64,000 nucleotides of DNA from Fluviicola sp. (lineage in GTDB: Bacteria > Bacteroidota > Bacteroidia > Flavobacteriales_D > Crocinitomicaceae). The notes beneath the pieces were generated by a model. The model had not been told where the DNA came from, ran no database searches, and saw only the letters and a program-made list of their open reading frames with translations. Each line of letters opens with the position of its first letter. Position 1 is the first letter of the stretch. Below, piece by piece: positions 17,934 to 27,472 of the stretch. Made by a program: the position numbers and the translations under genes. Where the stretch lies: the NCBI GenBank assembly GCA_031260455.1, contig JAIRJW010000049.1:17859-81858 (forward strand), read 5' to 3'.

Positions 17934-19040
17934 ATGAAACAGTTTATTCTAGGTATAACGCTTTTATCTGGCATGGCATTCGGCCAAAATCCCATCCAAG
18001 TGGAAGTAAGCGGAAATATTTTCAACACAAACGGAGACAGCGTGAAAATTTCCCAGTATTACGGTTCACATTATGTTGACTTCATTAAGGGAAAACTGGA
18101 TAAAAAAGGAAATTATACCCTGAAAGGGCAAATTCCGGTTGCGGATTACTACGTTTTACGCATCGGCAACCAGCATCTGAACCTGATTTTGAAAGACAAA
18201 TCTGCGATTCGCGTCAATGCGGACGGAAACAACATTAATGCTTTTCACACCATCACCGGTTCTGATGAAAGTACCGCCCTGAATGAGTTTGTTATGCAAA
18301 TGCAGTATTTCAATCAAAAAAAGGATTCTGCTATCACAGCGATGAAAAACACTCCGGAAAATCAGAATGCGATCAATCAGTATTATCAGAACGAATATTT
18401 CAAGTTTTCTTCATACCGTCAGAAATACATTGCCGAAAACAACAATTCTCCGGCACTTTTGCCCGTATTGAGCACCCTGGACACCGATAAGGAACTGAGT
18501 ATTTATGAAGCAGTTGTAAATCAGCTACTGAGCTGCTTTCCGTCATCTCCAAGTGTTCAGAATGCAAAAACAAACTACGATCAGTTAAAAGTTCAGAAAG
18601 ACAAACAAAATTTCCTGGCTTCCGGAAAACCGGCACCCAATTTCACTCAGAATGATGTGAACGGGAAACCGATTTCACTATCCGACCTGAAAGGAAAAGT
18701 GGTTCTGATTGACTTTTGGGCTTCCTGGTGCGGACCTTGCCGCAAAGAAAATCCGAATGTCGTTGCTTTATACAACAAATACAAAGATGCCGGGTTCACG
18801 GTCATGAGTGTGTCGCTGGACAAAGAGAAAACATCATGGCTTGCAGCCATCGAAAAGGACAAGCTAATCTGGCCGAATCACGTGTCAGATCTGAAGTACT
18901 GGTCAAACGAAGTAGCAAAATTGTACCAGGTTTCCTCCATTCCTTTTACAGTTCTAGTGGACAAAAACGGGAACATCATCGATACGAAACTGCGCGGAGC
19001 TGAGCTGGAACAAGCACTTAAAACCATTTTCGGCTTCTAA
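17934..19040 (+). CDS. TlpA-like thiol-disulfide oxidoreductase, secreted paralogue
   Basis: A 368-residue paralogue of the preceding gene, with a cleavable signal peptide (MKQFILGITLLSGMAFGQ) instead of a lipobox. It has a DUF4369-like N-terminal domain and a C-terminal thioredoxin domain with active site WASWCGPCRKENP near residues 258-270 and the cis-proline loop IPFTVLVDKNG. The CGPC centre is the classical thioredoxin form, whereas the upstream paralogue has CMPC, so redox potentials may differ. I used the ATG at 17934 because it begins the signal peptide; an ATG 24 bp upstream adds charged residues. It lies 1 bp before lpxH. Confidence 0.87.
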   Translation: MKQFILGITLLSGMAFGQNPIQVEVSGNIFNTNGDSVKISQYYGSHYVDFIKGKLDKKGNYTLKGQIPVADYYVLRIGNQHLNLILKDKSAIRVNADGNNINAFHTITGSDESTALNEFVMQMQYFNQKKDSAITAMKNTPENQNAINQYYQNEYFKFSSYRQKYIAENNNSPALLPVLSTLDTDKELSIYEAVVNQLLSCFPSSPSVQNAKTNYDQLKVQKDKQNFLASGKPAPNFTQNDVNGKPISLSDLKGKVVLIDFWASWCGPCRKENPNVVALYNKYKDAGFTVMSVSLDKEKTSWLAAIEKDKLIWPNHVSDLKYWSNEVAKLYQVSSIPFTVLVDKNGNIIDTKLRGAELEQALKTIFGF

Positions 19041-19041
19041 C

Positions 19042-19797
19042 ATGGAAATTCCAACAGGCAAAAAGATCTACTTTGCTTCTGATTTCCATTTAGGTGTTCC
19101 TTCTGCAGAAGAAAGCCTGAAGCGTGAAAAACGAATTATCAGCTGGTTGGATCATATCCAGGATGATGCCTGTGAAATTTACCTTGCCGGAGATATTTTT
19201 GACTTCTGGTTTGAATACAAACACGCCATTCCGAAAGGATTTGTGCGCCTCCAGGGAAAAATTGCAGAACTGACCGACAAAGGCATTCCGGTTTATTTCT
19301 TTACGGGAAATCACGATATGTGGATGTTTGATTACTTTGAAAAAGAACTGGGTGTAAAAATCTACCGCGAACCTGTTTTTAAGGTCTTCAATAAAAAAAA
19401 ATTCCTCATCGGGCACGGGGATGGCTTAGGTCCGGGCGACCGTGGTTATAAATTTATCAAGAAAGTGTTTGCAGCAAAATGGTCTCAATGGCTGTTTGCA
19501 CGTTTACACCCCAATTTTGGGATTGGGCTGGCGAATTATTTTTCCCGTAAAAGCCGGATTGCAACAGGAGATGCTGACAGTCAGTTTTTAGGTGAAGACA
19601 AAGAATGGCTGGTACAATACTGCAGGGAACAGGAACAAACCAATTCTCAGGATTATTACATTTTCGGACACCGTCACCTGCCAATGACTATTCAGATCAG
19701 CGACCGTGCAACGTATATCAATCTGGGTGAATGGATCCATTACAATACATACGCAGTATTTGACGGATCAGAAACATCACTCCTGAAGTGGAAATAA
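19042..19797 (+). CDS. lpxH: UDP-2,3-diacylglucosamine diphosphatase (LpxH type)
   Basis: A 251-residue calcineurin-like metallophosphoesterase. The two-metal site is complete: SDFHLG (D-x-H), AGDIFDFWFEY (GD), FTGNHDMWMFDY (GNHD), IGHGDGLGPGDRGYK (GH) and FGHRHLPM (GHxH). LpxH releases UMP from UDP-diacylglucosamine to give lipid X in lipid A synthesis; the GDxxDFWFEY signature is typical of this subfamily. It sits in the same run of genes as lpxK. Confidence 0.88.
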   Translation: MEIPTGKKIYFASDFHLGVPSAEESLKREKRIISWLDHIQDDACEIYLAGDIFDFWFEYKHAIPKGFVRLQGKIAELTDKGIPVYFFTGNHDMWMFDYFEKELGVKIYREPVFKVFNKKKFLIGHGDGLGPGDRGYKFIKKVFAAKWSQWLFARLHPNFGIGLANYFSRKSRIATGDADSQFLGEDKEWLVQYCREQEQTNSQDYYIFGHRHLPMTIQISDRATYINLGEWIHYNTYAVFDGSETSLLKWK

Positions 19798-19808
19798 CAA
19801 ATAAACTC

Positions 19809-19826
19809 CTGATCTTTAGAGATCAG
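19809..19826. terminator. Hairpin between convergent genes
   Basis: CTGATC (19809-19814) pairs with GATCAG (19821-19826) around 6 bases, between lpxH and the convergent T9SS gene. There is no clear T-tract on either strand, so it is a weak terminator candidate. Confidence 0.35.
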
Positions 19827-19847
19827 CTACGACAGCAGCAAAAAAGA

Positions 19848-20699
19848 CTATAAGCCGGATTTAATAAATTTGAATTGATTGAGCCCATTTGAAATAAAAT
19901 AGATCCCTGCATCTAAATCAGTAGTATTGATATAATTAATCCCTTCACTTAATTCAAACAGATTCAGAACATTACCATTCATATCAAACAGCGTGATTTT
20001 TTGGCTTGGAACAGAACTCATTAATTTCAATTCGTTAGAAACAACATTGGAACCGGTTATTTCAAATAGGATTATGTTTTCTGCTTCCTGTAATCCCAAA
20101 GAAAAACCTGCCAGATCCTTAAACCACAAATAAGCAACAATAATTGTGTCAGTACCATCTTGATAGGTATGACCAGCGGCAGCACCCCCAACCCAATTAT
20201 AATACAAAGGATGGTTGATGACTAAACTATCTGCAGAGGGGTCCGACATAAAAAAATCAATCGGAGATCCAGGTTCGGTATCGATTGCTGTATATAGGAA
20301 CGTAGATATTATACTCGCCTCTCTGCATTCCTCATCATAATCAGCCGGGGTCCATTTAAGGGAAACCGGATAATGTGCCGCATGAAAAACAATATGAATC
20401 TCATTATCATACTGATAATTCAAAGGACATGTAATTGGAATTATTTGCTTTTTAGTTTGCATAAATGGTTGCTGGTATGACGCAAGAAGACGGATATCTA
20501 ATGTATCCCATGGAGTACCAGAAATATCAAACTCACCAAAAGCGGCATCAATGCCATATGTTGCCGCATCGTCATATCCGATCCTAACCGAGTCCGTATT
20601 TCCTATGGCATCTTTTATCCTCAATATGGTAGAAAAATATTCCTGCCCGAATGCCATAGTGCATCCAAACATCAAAAATGACAGTACGGTTGTTTTCAT
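19848..20699 (-). CDS. Secreted protein with T9SS type A sorting domain
   Basis: A 283-residue secreted protein with signal peptide MKTTVLSFLMFGCTMAFGQ. The central part (VRIGYDDAATYGIDAAFGE, DTLDIRLLASYQQPF) is beta-rich and not a family I recognise by name. The last 70 residues (KITLFDMNGNVLNLFEL ... DLDAGIYFISNGLNQFKFIK) are a T9SS type A sorting domain. It overlaps the preceding gene by 4 bp, making it the last member of a three-gene operon of secreted proteins. Confidence 0.8.
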   Translation of the reverse strand: MKTTVLSFLMFGCTMAFGQEYFSTILRIKDAIGNTDSVRIGYDDAATYGIDAAFGEFDISGTPWDTLDIRLLASYQQPFMQTKKQIIPITCPLNYQYDNEIHIVFHAAHYPVSLKWTPADYDEECREASIISTFLYTAIDTEPGSPIDFFMSDPSADSLVINHPLYYNWVGGAAAGHTYQDGTDTIIVAYLWFKDLAGFSLGLQEAENIILFEITGSNVVSNELKLMSSVPSQKITLFDMNGNVLNLFELSEGINYINTTDLDAGIYFISNGLNQFKFIKSGL

Positions 20700-22204
20700 A
20701 GTTTAATGAATTTTGAAGTTTGCTGGTTTATTTTAATAAAATAGGAACCAGTTGAAAAATTCTGAAGATCAATACCAAAGGACTGCTCCCCTTCGTCTAT
20801 CACGGATTGAACGAGAACCTTACCGGCAAGATCATAAATGACATATTCCGCACGAGGAGAGTATCCGTTTAAATGAATTGTTAACAGGTCATTTACAGGA
20901 TTGGGAGCAATGCTAAAGCCTGTAAAGTCGGAAATTGGCTGTGGATCCTGCTCCTGATTCTGAATTTTAAACCGGATAAGAGGACCCGTTTGCACATTGC
21001 CGAACCCAGTGAAATTTCCCACAGCATAAATATAATCTCCCATTTTTTTAATGTCATAAACACGGAGCGCTAACTCCCAACCTGGTTTATCCAATATCAA
21101 GTTATCTTTAAAATAATCCTCTTTGATCACCCCATGATTATCCGTTAAAAATAAACCTAGGAAATACTGCTCATTAGCCGTTATTCTCCCTCCTCCCCCC
21201 ATTAAATAATTATCTCCTATTTTTAATGCACTCGATATAAAATTCTCACATGTATAAATGGTATCATTACAGTAGCGGGGATATAGATCAAACCTGAAGG
21301 TAGTGTCAAGTGAAAAATCGCTGTTTAAACGAACCAATGCAAATACATTATCGGGGAAATCCTCCAAGATGATATACCCAGACAAAAGTATCTTTCCATC
21401 TTCATCAATATACAGAATATCGGGTGATTGCAGTGCACTTTGTTTAAACGCCTTGCAGGAATCCAATAAATTTCCGTCAGAATCAATTCTTACCAGGTTG
21501 GATGTTTCGAACTGGTCGTAGTGTTGGAATGAACCCGAAATAAGATAGGTGCTATCCTTTTCTTTCATTATTCTGGAAATATGACGATCCACATCATGAT
21601 GAAACGTGTGGTCGTAGCTTCCGTCAGAATTGATTCGAAACAACTGAAATCCACCCGGTGTAATCGAATCGGATCCCTGGACAATGAAATCCTGCATACC
21701 TACAAGCCCTCCTAACCATTTTTGATTTTCATCAATAAAACAAAAACGAGATGCCCCCCCAAAAGCAGACAGTAAAGGTCCATAAACGACTTGAAGGTTG
21801 TAATCAAAATCAAACCCGACATTTACGCTCAGTTTGTAGGGATAGTGCCCAATTGCATAAATGCTGTCATTGCTTACCACAACCGGACCATCTACAGGCA
21901 TTTGTGTATATGCCCCCATATTAAATGGTTTATTCAGCAGTGAGTCAAAAGGTTGGCGATAGTGGTAATCCCGCTTATCGAAAAAAACCAAACGACTTGG
22001 TAACTCAGGAAACAAAACATCATTCATATTCCCGAAAGCGATAAACGTTGAATCATTCAGTTCGGTTATGCCAGTTATATCCGTGAGCATAACGTAAGGA
22101 TAGTTAGGTGAAATAAACGTGCTGTCAAAAACAAACTCCTGAGCCTTAGCACCTCCAAGACTCAGAATCATGCAAATCATCGGGCTGAAAAACAATCTAG
22201 TCAT
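20696..22204 (-). CDS. Secreted delta-60-like repeat protein with T9SS sorting domain
   Basis: A 502-residue secreted protein (signal MTRLFFSPMICMILSLGGAKAQ). The body has repeats of about 55-60 residues of the form FRINSDGSYDHTF, LVRIDSDGNLLD and LVRLNSDFSLDTTF, typical of delta-60/beta-propeller repeats in Bacteroidota surface proteins. The C-terminus (FSIAPNPVNDLLTIHLNG ... STGSYFIKINQQTSKFIK) is a T9SS type A sorting domain. It overlaps the gene before it by 8 bp and the gene after it by 4 bp. Ligand or role unknown. Confidence 0.8.
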   Translation of the reverse strand: MTRLFFSPMICMILSLGGAKAQEFVFDSTFISPNYPYVMLTDITGITELNDSTFIAFGNMNDVLFPELPSRLVFFDKRDYHYRQPFDSLLNKPFNMGAYTQMPVDGPVVVSNDSIYAIGHYPYKLSVNVGFDFDYNLQVVYGPLLSAFGGASRFCFIDENQKWLGGLVGMQDFIVQGSDSITPGGFQLFRINSDGSYDHTFHHDVDRHISRIMKEKDSTYLISGSFQHYDQFETSNLVRIDSDGNLLDSCKAFKQSALQSPDILYIDEDGKILLSGYIILEDFPDNVFALVRLNSDFSLDTTFRFDLYPRYCNDTIYTCENFISSALKIGDNYLMGGGGRITANEQYFLGLFLTDNHGVIKEDYFKDNLILDKPGWELALRVYDIKKMGDYIYAVGNFTGFGNVQTGPLIRFKIQNQEQDPQPISDFTGFSIAPNPVNDLLTIHLNGYSPRAEYVIYDLAGKVLVQSVIDEGEQSFGIDLQNFSTGSYFIKINQQTSKFIKL

Positions 22205-24311
22205 GTGATACGATAAATTTATCTGAAACTTTAGCTTCTCCGGAATTCACAATTGTGAAATAATAAAGGCCATTTTTTAATTTCCTGGTGTCGATTAATT
22301 TTTCTCCTTCGTTTTCAGAAATATACAAGGTTTCAATCAGTTTTCCCTCACTGCTATAAACTTTTATTTCCGGATCAACCAATTGCTCAAAAATGGAATA
22401 TTTAACAGAAGTATAATTATTTGCCGGATTAGGAAAAACTGAAACAGCATAATAGATCTGATTCAATGCCTCTTTAGAGGAACCTTGAACTGCCATCATG
22501 GTTTTTGTCATATTTTCTATAATAGCCTCGTTTTCAACACACCTATTATAAAAGAAGCACAATACGTTACGTGCAATTTCAGCTACTTTACCAGGTCCGG
22601 AAGAAAGCAATACCAACTGTGAAATTTCAGTTGAATCAAGCTGGCTGATTTTTCTCCCGGATGCTCTAACATCCGAAATCAAATCAATATAATACACTAA
22701 ATTTTCAAATAAAGCCACGTCTTCACGTGATCCATACGAAATCGTATTTAATACATTCATTGCAGATATAAAATCTTCAATTTCAACATATTTCATAATT
22801 TTATCAAAAACAGAATACGAATCCTGTAATTTATCCAGTTCAGTTACTATTTCCTGATCAGTAACTTCTTCACTGTTTAAAAGACTTGTTAATAACAGAT
22901 TTCGCCTTGTTTGAACTTCGTAACCTACGTGAGCAATTGCTTTTTCTAAAACAGACCTGGAAGATTCTTCATACCAGTTTGCCCGTATATTTTCATAGAT
23001 GTATTCAGGAATTGAATTATTCGAAACATCCCTCAGTTTCTCAATAAAATCTTCACCTTTAATGGATTCGGGGTTGGCAAGGCAAATTTCCAGAATCATG
23101 GCATGAGGCAAAATGTGCTTCCCAATAGCCGCAATTATTCCATCTCTGCTTACATTGGGTGATCTGGAAATTAATTGATCTCTTAACTCCCAGGCATCAT
23201 TTGACCAGTTCTCTCCAATATCTCTTATTAAATTTTGTGTATTCCCATCATCTAACATAGATGAAAGGGTATACTTCAAGTTTAATAATTCCGGCTCCAT
23301 TGTTGTCAAATCATTAGTAAACTGAGTTAACTGAGAAGGGGAAAGTTGTAAGCCTCCTGACATTACAAAACCACCTGAAACGAAATTAGAAGGACATTGA
23401 TTTTGATTAGCAACGTTTATTTGCGTAACAGCACCCGATACAGTAGGATTAGAGTTTGCACCATTATAAAAATAGAGCAATGGGACTGAATTTGTGTTAG
23501 ATAAACCTATAGATTCTGAAACTAAATTTACAAAGATGTTACCGGTTGCCACACTGGAAACGGGATCTCCCTGATAATAGCGGATCCCCTCGGAACTATT
23601 CGTTCCATAAACTTTTATACCGCCATCAATAAAATGATCGAATTTATTACATAATGACTGGTAACCCTCTGTGTTGTCAGATGAGTTTTTATTAACACCA
23701 TGGTTATAATTACCTGTATACATGTCAGTAAATTCATTTTTATAGATCCTGTTGTTTGATGGTCCTGACTGATTGTTATAAATACCATACAAACCAACTG
23801 TCGTATTCAGAGTCCGGTTAAACTTATTCTCTTCAATAGTGTACCCGGATGCGTGATCTAACTGAACTCCATGATGAGCTACTCCTGGTGTCAGCGATAT
23901 AGCACTAAACCCACCAAATGTAAACTCATTACGGGTAACAGCTGCATTGTTAACCGAATGAATGATTACTCCAGATAAATTGTCTGTGAACATGCTCTGA
24001 TCGACTGTTATCGTATTTGTTGTAACATTATCTAATGCTTCAATTCCTGCCCTGAAGCCGGTAAAAGATGATTTCAACACGTTTTGTGACGGGCATGGGC
24101 TCGCAGAAGATGAACAACCTGCATTTACAGCGTAACCCGCATCGATTGAATAAATTCCTCCATTTCCCCCGTCTGAGTTATATCCTTTTGCCGCAGACAG
24201 GTTATTAAACGTACAATTAGTATAGACGATACCCGTAACCTCCCACATGGAAACATGGTAATTGAATTTTGCATTACCACCAATCAGGTTGTCATCTACG
24301 GTGAACGTGTA
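22197..24311 (-). pseudogene. 3' part of a frameshifted secreted metalloprotease/beta-helix gene
   Basis: This frame is open from 24311 down and has its first ATG at 24248, but has no signal peptide. It continues the upstream metalloprotease frame: just downstream of that frame's stop, this frame reads FTVDDNLIGGNAKFNYHVSM, which joins smoothly. It has a parallel beta-helix region (repeated N-x-I/F turns such as NTITVDQSMFTDNLSGVII and NRIYKNEFTDMYTGNYNHG), a helical region (about 300-600) and a T9SS type A sorting domain at the end (VSVFPNPANNYTSVKY ... LKNGLYYFTIVNSG). If the two parts are joined the protein is about 1190 residues. The break lies between 24295 and 24314 and corresponds to one missing base (or two extra). 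Confidence 0.75.
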
Positions 24312-25777
24312 TTACTGAAATTAGATGAATTAGGTCTGGTAATTAACGGATTAGAAATAGCAAAATTTCGATAGGTAACAAATTCAACAGCTCTTCTGTT
24401 GTTTTTAAATATACCTCCATTACTTACAATAACCCCTCCGATTTTGTTATAATCATCCGGTTTCCAGTTTCTGGCACCATTTACTGCATTTTCGATCATT
24501 GCGCCATTTATCAGGTTTAAATATCCCTGGTAGGCAGGATACTGGTATTGGTTGCTGGTTCCCCAAACCTGAACCCCCTGCCAGTATGTATGGTCATGCC
24601 ATTCATTGGTTAATTTACCTCCGTCAATAATTACTCTGGCCCCCGGTTCAATAATCAGGGAGGCTTCTTTCACAAACTGGACTTCACATTTAATAGTCAG
24701 TGTAACGCCAGGTTTCACAACTAAATCCTGATACATTTTTACCGGGAAATCCCATGTTTCAGAAGCAGGAATGTCCATCGGGACAGCAGAATATCCATTC
24801 GTGAAATCACGCATGGTTCTGGCAGATCCGGAAACCGGCCATGCCATTAATCTCCGATGCATGATTCCGCATTGCAGGGCGGAAGTATATGTCCAGTTAG
24901 TTCCCCCTCCCATGCAATTATTATTTTCAGGAGCTGCTGGTAAAAGACAAACCGTGCAGTTAGCACTAGGACCAGAGCTAGAATCAGAGCAAGATATTGA
25001 ATTATCAAACGCATCAGATAAAAAATCAACAGAGGAAGAATGGCATGTTTGACTGTTAGAATCATACGTATGTTGCAAACCCAGATTATGCCCTATTTCA
25101 TGCGCAAAATGAAATGCATAGGACCAATCATAATCATTGGTAGCATTCATCTCCGGATTATGCCTGTAAAATGACTGGCACGAAATTCCACCTCCTGCCG
25201 GTGACATCCCCGCAGCTCCCGGGTAAACACCACCCGTCATAAAATAATTCATCGCGTACTGAGACGTTGGATAGTTGGTCTTCATGAAATTATCAAGTGC
25301 AGAAAAATTCGCATAATGGTAGCTAGAGTTTCCCGTGCCATAATAATAAACAGAATCAGGCGTTGGGTCTGGAACAAAATAAATTGAATCCAGAATGATC
25401 CTTATCCTAGTATCCGGCAAAACATTCGGGTTGCTACAGGAATAGGTAGGTACATGGTTACTTTGATAAATTTGATTAACTGTATTGAACATATCCTCAA
25501 TACGCTGTATGTTGTTCAAACTATTCATGAAATTTCCGCTTCCATTTGCTCTTTGGATAACAACAAAGTTAATATGTATATTTTTAACTACACTATTCGA
25601 CTGATTTGGAACGAATGTTTCTTTTTTCTTGTATTTGTTCAAATAATCAGATGAAGCAACGAAACAACTACCAGATTTTTCTATGTTCTGAACCGGCTCA
25701 ATTTCAACGCACCCAAATTGCGCATAGGTTAATAATCCAAATGTAGTGGATATCAAGGTTAAAAATATTTTTTCCAT
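24296..25777 (-). pseudogene. 5' part of the frameshifted metalloprotease gene (zinc protease domain)
   Basis: A 493-residue open frame starting with a signal peptide (MEKIFLTLISTTFGLLTYAQ; an ATG 57 bp upstream only adds hydrophobic sequence in front of it). It carries the zinc-protease signature HEIGHNLGLQH with a later Met-turn-like CGIMHRRLMAW, as in metzincin proteases of the M43/pappalysin type in Bacteroidota. Several cysteines nearby suggest disulfides. After the protease domain comes the start of a beta-helix (KPGVTLTIKCEVQFVKEASL, EPGARVIIDGGKL). The frame stops at 24296 in mid-domain, while the matching continuation is in another frame, so the gene is probably frameshifted or the assembly lacks a base. 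As read, the product would lack its sorting domain and could not be anchored by T9SS. Confidence 0.75.
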
Positions 25778-25803
25778 AGTACTAATAAGCAGGGTTGTCT
25801 GAC

Positions 25804-25836
25804 CAAATATAGAAAAAAAACTTAACCCGTCCAAAA
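25804..25836 (-). promoter_or_regulatory. Bacteroidota-type promoter of the T9SS operon
   Basis: On the minus strand, TTTTG (plus 25832-25836), 20 bp, then TATATTTG (plus 25804-25811), a full match to the TTTG/TAnnTTTG consensus. Initiation a few bases later fits the ATG at 25777. Confidence 0.65.
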
Positions 25837-25926
25837 ACTACACCCCCTGTCAAATTTAGCTGACAACTAGACTTACGAATTCCTAATAATTGTTTTTTTC
25901 ATTCAAAATCAGAACATTCGCAATTA

Positions 25927-26973
25927 TCACTCTCCTTCTTTCGGTTTCGGTTCTTCTTTCGTTTTCTTCTTCTTCTCTTTTTTCCCTTTTGCCGTCGGCA
26001 TTGCGTCGTCTTCTTTCCCAGAACTTGCCGTTCCTCCAAACGTGCGGATTTCTCTCCCCTGTTCGTCAAAAACGTGTTCTTCTACGAGTATATCTTTTTT
26101 GTACAGTGCACGACTCTTGATTTTTTCATCGGGGAAACGTTCTTCAAACCACCCCTCTTTCAGACCCTTTTTGTATACTTCCAGGGTTTGCAGTTTCTGA
26201 TTGTAATACAACGTCTTGAATTCGCCATTGCGCACATCCATATCCCAGTTTTCCGTTCTCAATAGCACACCATCGTCGTAATAATAGCGGAAAACACCAT
26301 TTTTCTTTCCCTGCTTAAAATTCAATTCTTCGATAATCTTTCCATCACGGTTATAAACCAGAAAAGGCCCTTCGAGCAGCCCTTTGACATAATTCACTAC
26401 TTTCATGCGTTTTCCTTTCGAATCGTAAGTGATTTTCGGCCCGTTCAACACTCCCCGAACATAATTCTCGAGCTTCGTCGTATCTCCTTTTGCGTTATAA
26501 TTCACCTGAGTACCTTCCAATTGCCCCAGCACGTAATTCTTTTCCCAGGCGGGAATTTGCGTGGAATCGTTGAAATAGGTCCAACGACCTGATTCCACTC
26601 CCTGGATATGTGAACGGATTACCATAATGCATCCCGATTTATAGTATGTTGTATCAATTCCATTCGCAAATCCGTCAACGAAAGTAACACGGCGTTCCAG
26701 GATTCCATTCATGTGACAGGTTTCACACACGCCCGAAAAAGGCATTTTCTGGGAACTTGTAACTACTCTTTTTCCGTCTTGCGACATTTCGAGCTTTTCG
26801 TTACAATCCACCACTCCGGCAATCTTTCCACATTCCCATTCGGTATAGCGCTGTTTTGACCGATCTGCGGCTTTCTGGTAACAAGGCACAGAATCCCGTC
26901 TTACAACTCCAAATTTTGGCTGAGCATAAACTGCCACCGAAAACAAACAAAAAACAACAACGAGGATTTTCAT
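25927..26973 (-). CDS. Secreted YwqK-like MORN-repeat protein
   Basis: A 348-residue exported protein (signal MKILVVVFCLFSVAVYAQ). Residues about 85-305 consist of MORN-variant repeats of about 22-24 residues, each with a Y-x-x-x-G-x-K pattern (TYYKSGCIMVIRS, VNYNAKGDTTKLENYVRGVL, YNRDGKIIEELNFKQGKKNG). The C-terminal tail is strongly basic (KGKKEKKKKTKEEPKPKEGE). Databases often call this a toxin-antitoxin YwqK antitoxin, but no toxin gene is next to it and the export signal argues for an envelope role. Function unknown. Confidence 0.75.
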   Translation of the reverse strand: MKILVVVFCLFSVAVYAQPKFGVVRRDSVPCYQKAADRSKQRYTEWECGKIAGVVDCNEKLEMSQDGKRVVTSSQKMPFSGVCETCHMNGILERRVTFVDGFANGIDTTYYKSGCIMVIRSHIQGVESGRWTYFNDSTQIPAWEKNYVLGQLEGTQVNYNAKGDTTKLENYVRGVLNGPKITYDSKGKRMKVVNYVKGLLEGPFLVYNRDGKIIEELNFKQGKKNGVFRYYYDDGVLLRTENWDMDVRNGEFKTLYYNQKLQTLEVYKKGLKEGWFEERFPDEKIKSRALYKKDILVEEHVFDEQGREIRTFGGTASSGKEDDAMPTAKGKKEKKKKTKEEPKPKEGE

Positions 26974-26987
26974 ATCTTATATACTTT

Positions 26988-27033
26988 CAGACTCAAGACA
27001 GAAGCAGAAGACTCGTCCTGAGTCTCTTGTCTG
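26988..27033. repeat. AAGAC-rich intergenic hairpin
   Basis: CAGAC (26988-26992) pairs with GTCTG (27029-27033), and an inner ACTC-GTCCT-GAGT stem-loop occupies 27011-27023; AAGACAGAAG and TCTCTTGTC give partial pairing between them. It sits between the MORN protein and the thioesterase gene. Confidence 0.45.
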
Positions 27034-27053
27034 TATCTTATTTAATTAATCAA

Positions 27054-27461
27054 CTATTGTTCCAGTTTCAGCGAAAGCTTGTTTAACGCTTCTTTCATCC
27101 GATACGGAATCGGAATAGAATTTTTGCTTACACTATCGTAGCAAACCAATACCGAAGTTCCGGTTGTTCTTACTTCCTGCAATACTTTTACTTCATAAGA
27201 TAAGGTAAAGCTTTTTTCTCCGATATGCTTTAAATATACGAAGATTTCGATCGGTTCGTGCAGAAAAACGGGCTTCAGGTATTCCACTTCGTTCTTCCGT
27301 AAAATCACTCCCATTTTATTCCAGTCCCAATCCACTCCCAGCACCTGGCGGAAGTAGTGAATTCTCGCTTCTTCAAAATAATTCAGATAAACCGCGTTGT
27401 TGACGTGCTGCATCATATCACAGTCTGAGAAGCGAACCTGTAGTTTGTATGAATCTAACAT
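27054..27461 (-). CDS. Hotdog-fold acyl-CoA thioesterase (YbgC/FadM-like)
   Basis: A 135-residue single hotdog domain. The N-terminus RFSDCDMMQHVNNAVYLNYFEEAR matches the 4-hydroxybenzoyl-CoA thioesterase-like family, in which the Asp (DCDMMQHVNN) is catalytic. Such proteins hydrolyse acyl-CoA thioesters in the cytoplasm; YbgC members link to envelope lipid metabolism. It lies 11 bp after the FlaA1-like dehydratase gene and is probably co-transcribed with it. Confidence 0.88.
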   Translation of the reverse strand: MLDSYKLQVRFSDCDMMQHVNNAVYLNYFEEARIHYFRQVLGVDWDWNKMGVILRKNEVEYLKPVFLHEPIEIFVYLKHIGEKSFTLSYEVKVLQEVRTTGTSVLVCYDSVSKNSIPIPYRMKEALNKLSLKLEQ

Positions 27462-27472
27462 TTTTTTACTTT

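Noticed and set aside
24295..24314. Programmed -1 ribosomal frameshift in the metalloprotease gene
   Set aside because: The shift direction is right but there is no X XXY YYZ slippery heptamer and no downstream structure; an indel is simpler.
25927..26973. Toxin-antitoxin antitoxin call for the MORN protein
   Set aside because: The name is a database habit; the protein has an export signal and no toxin neighbour.
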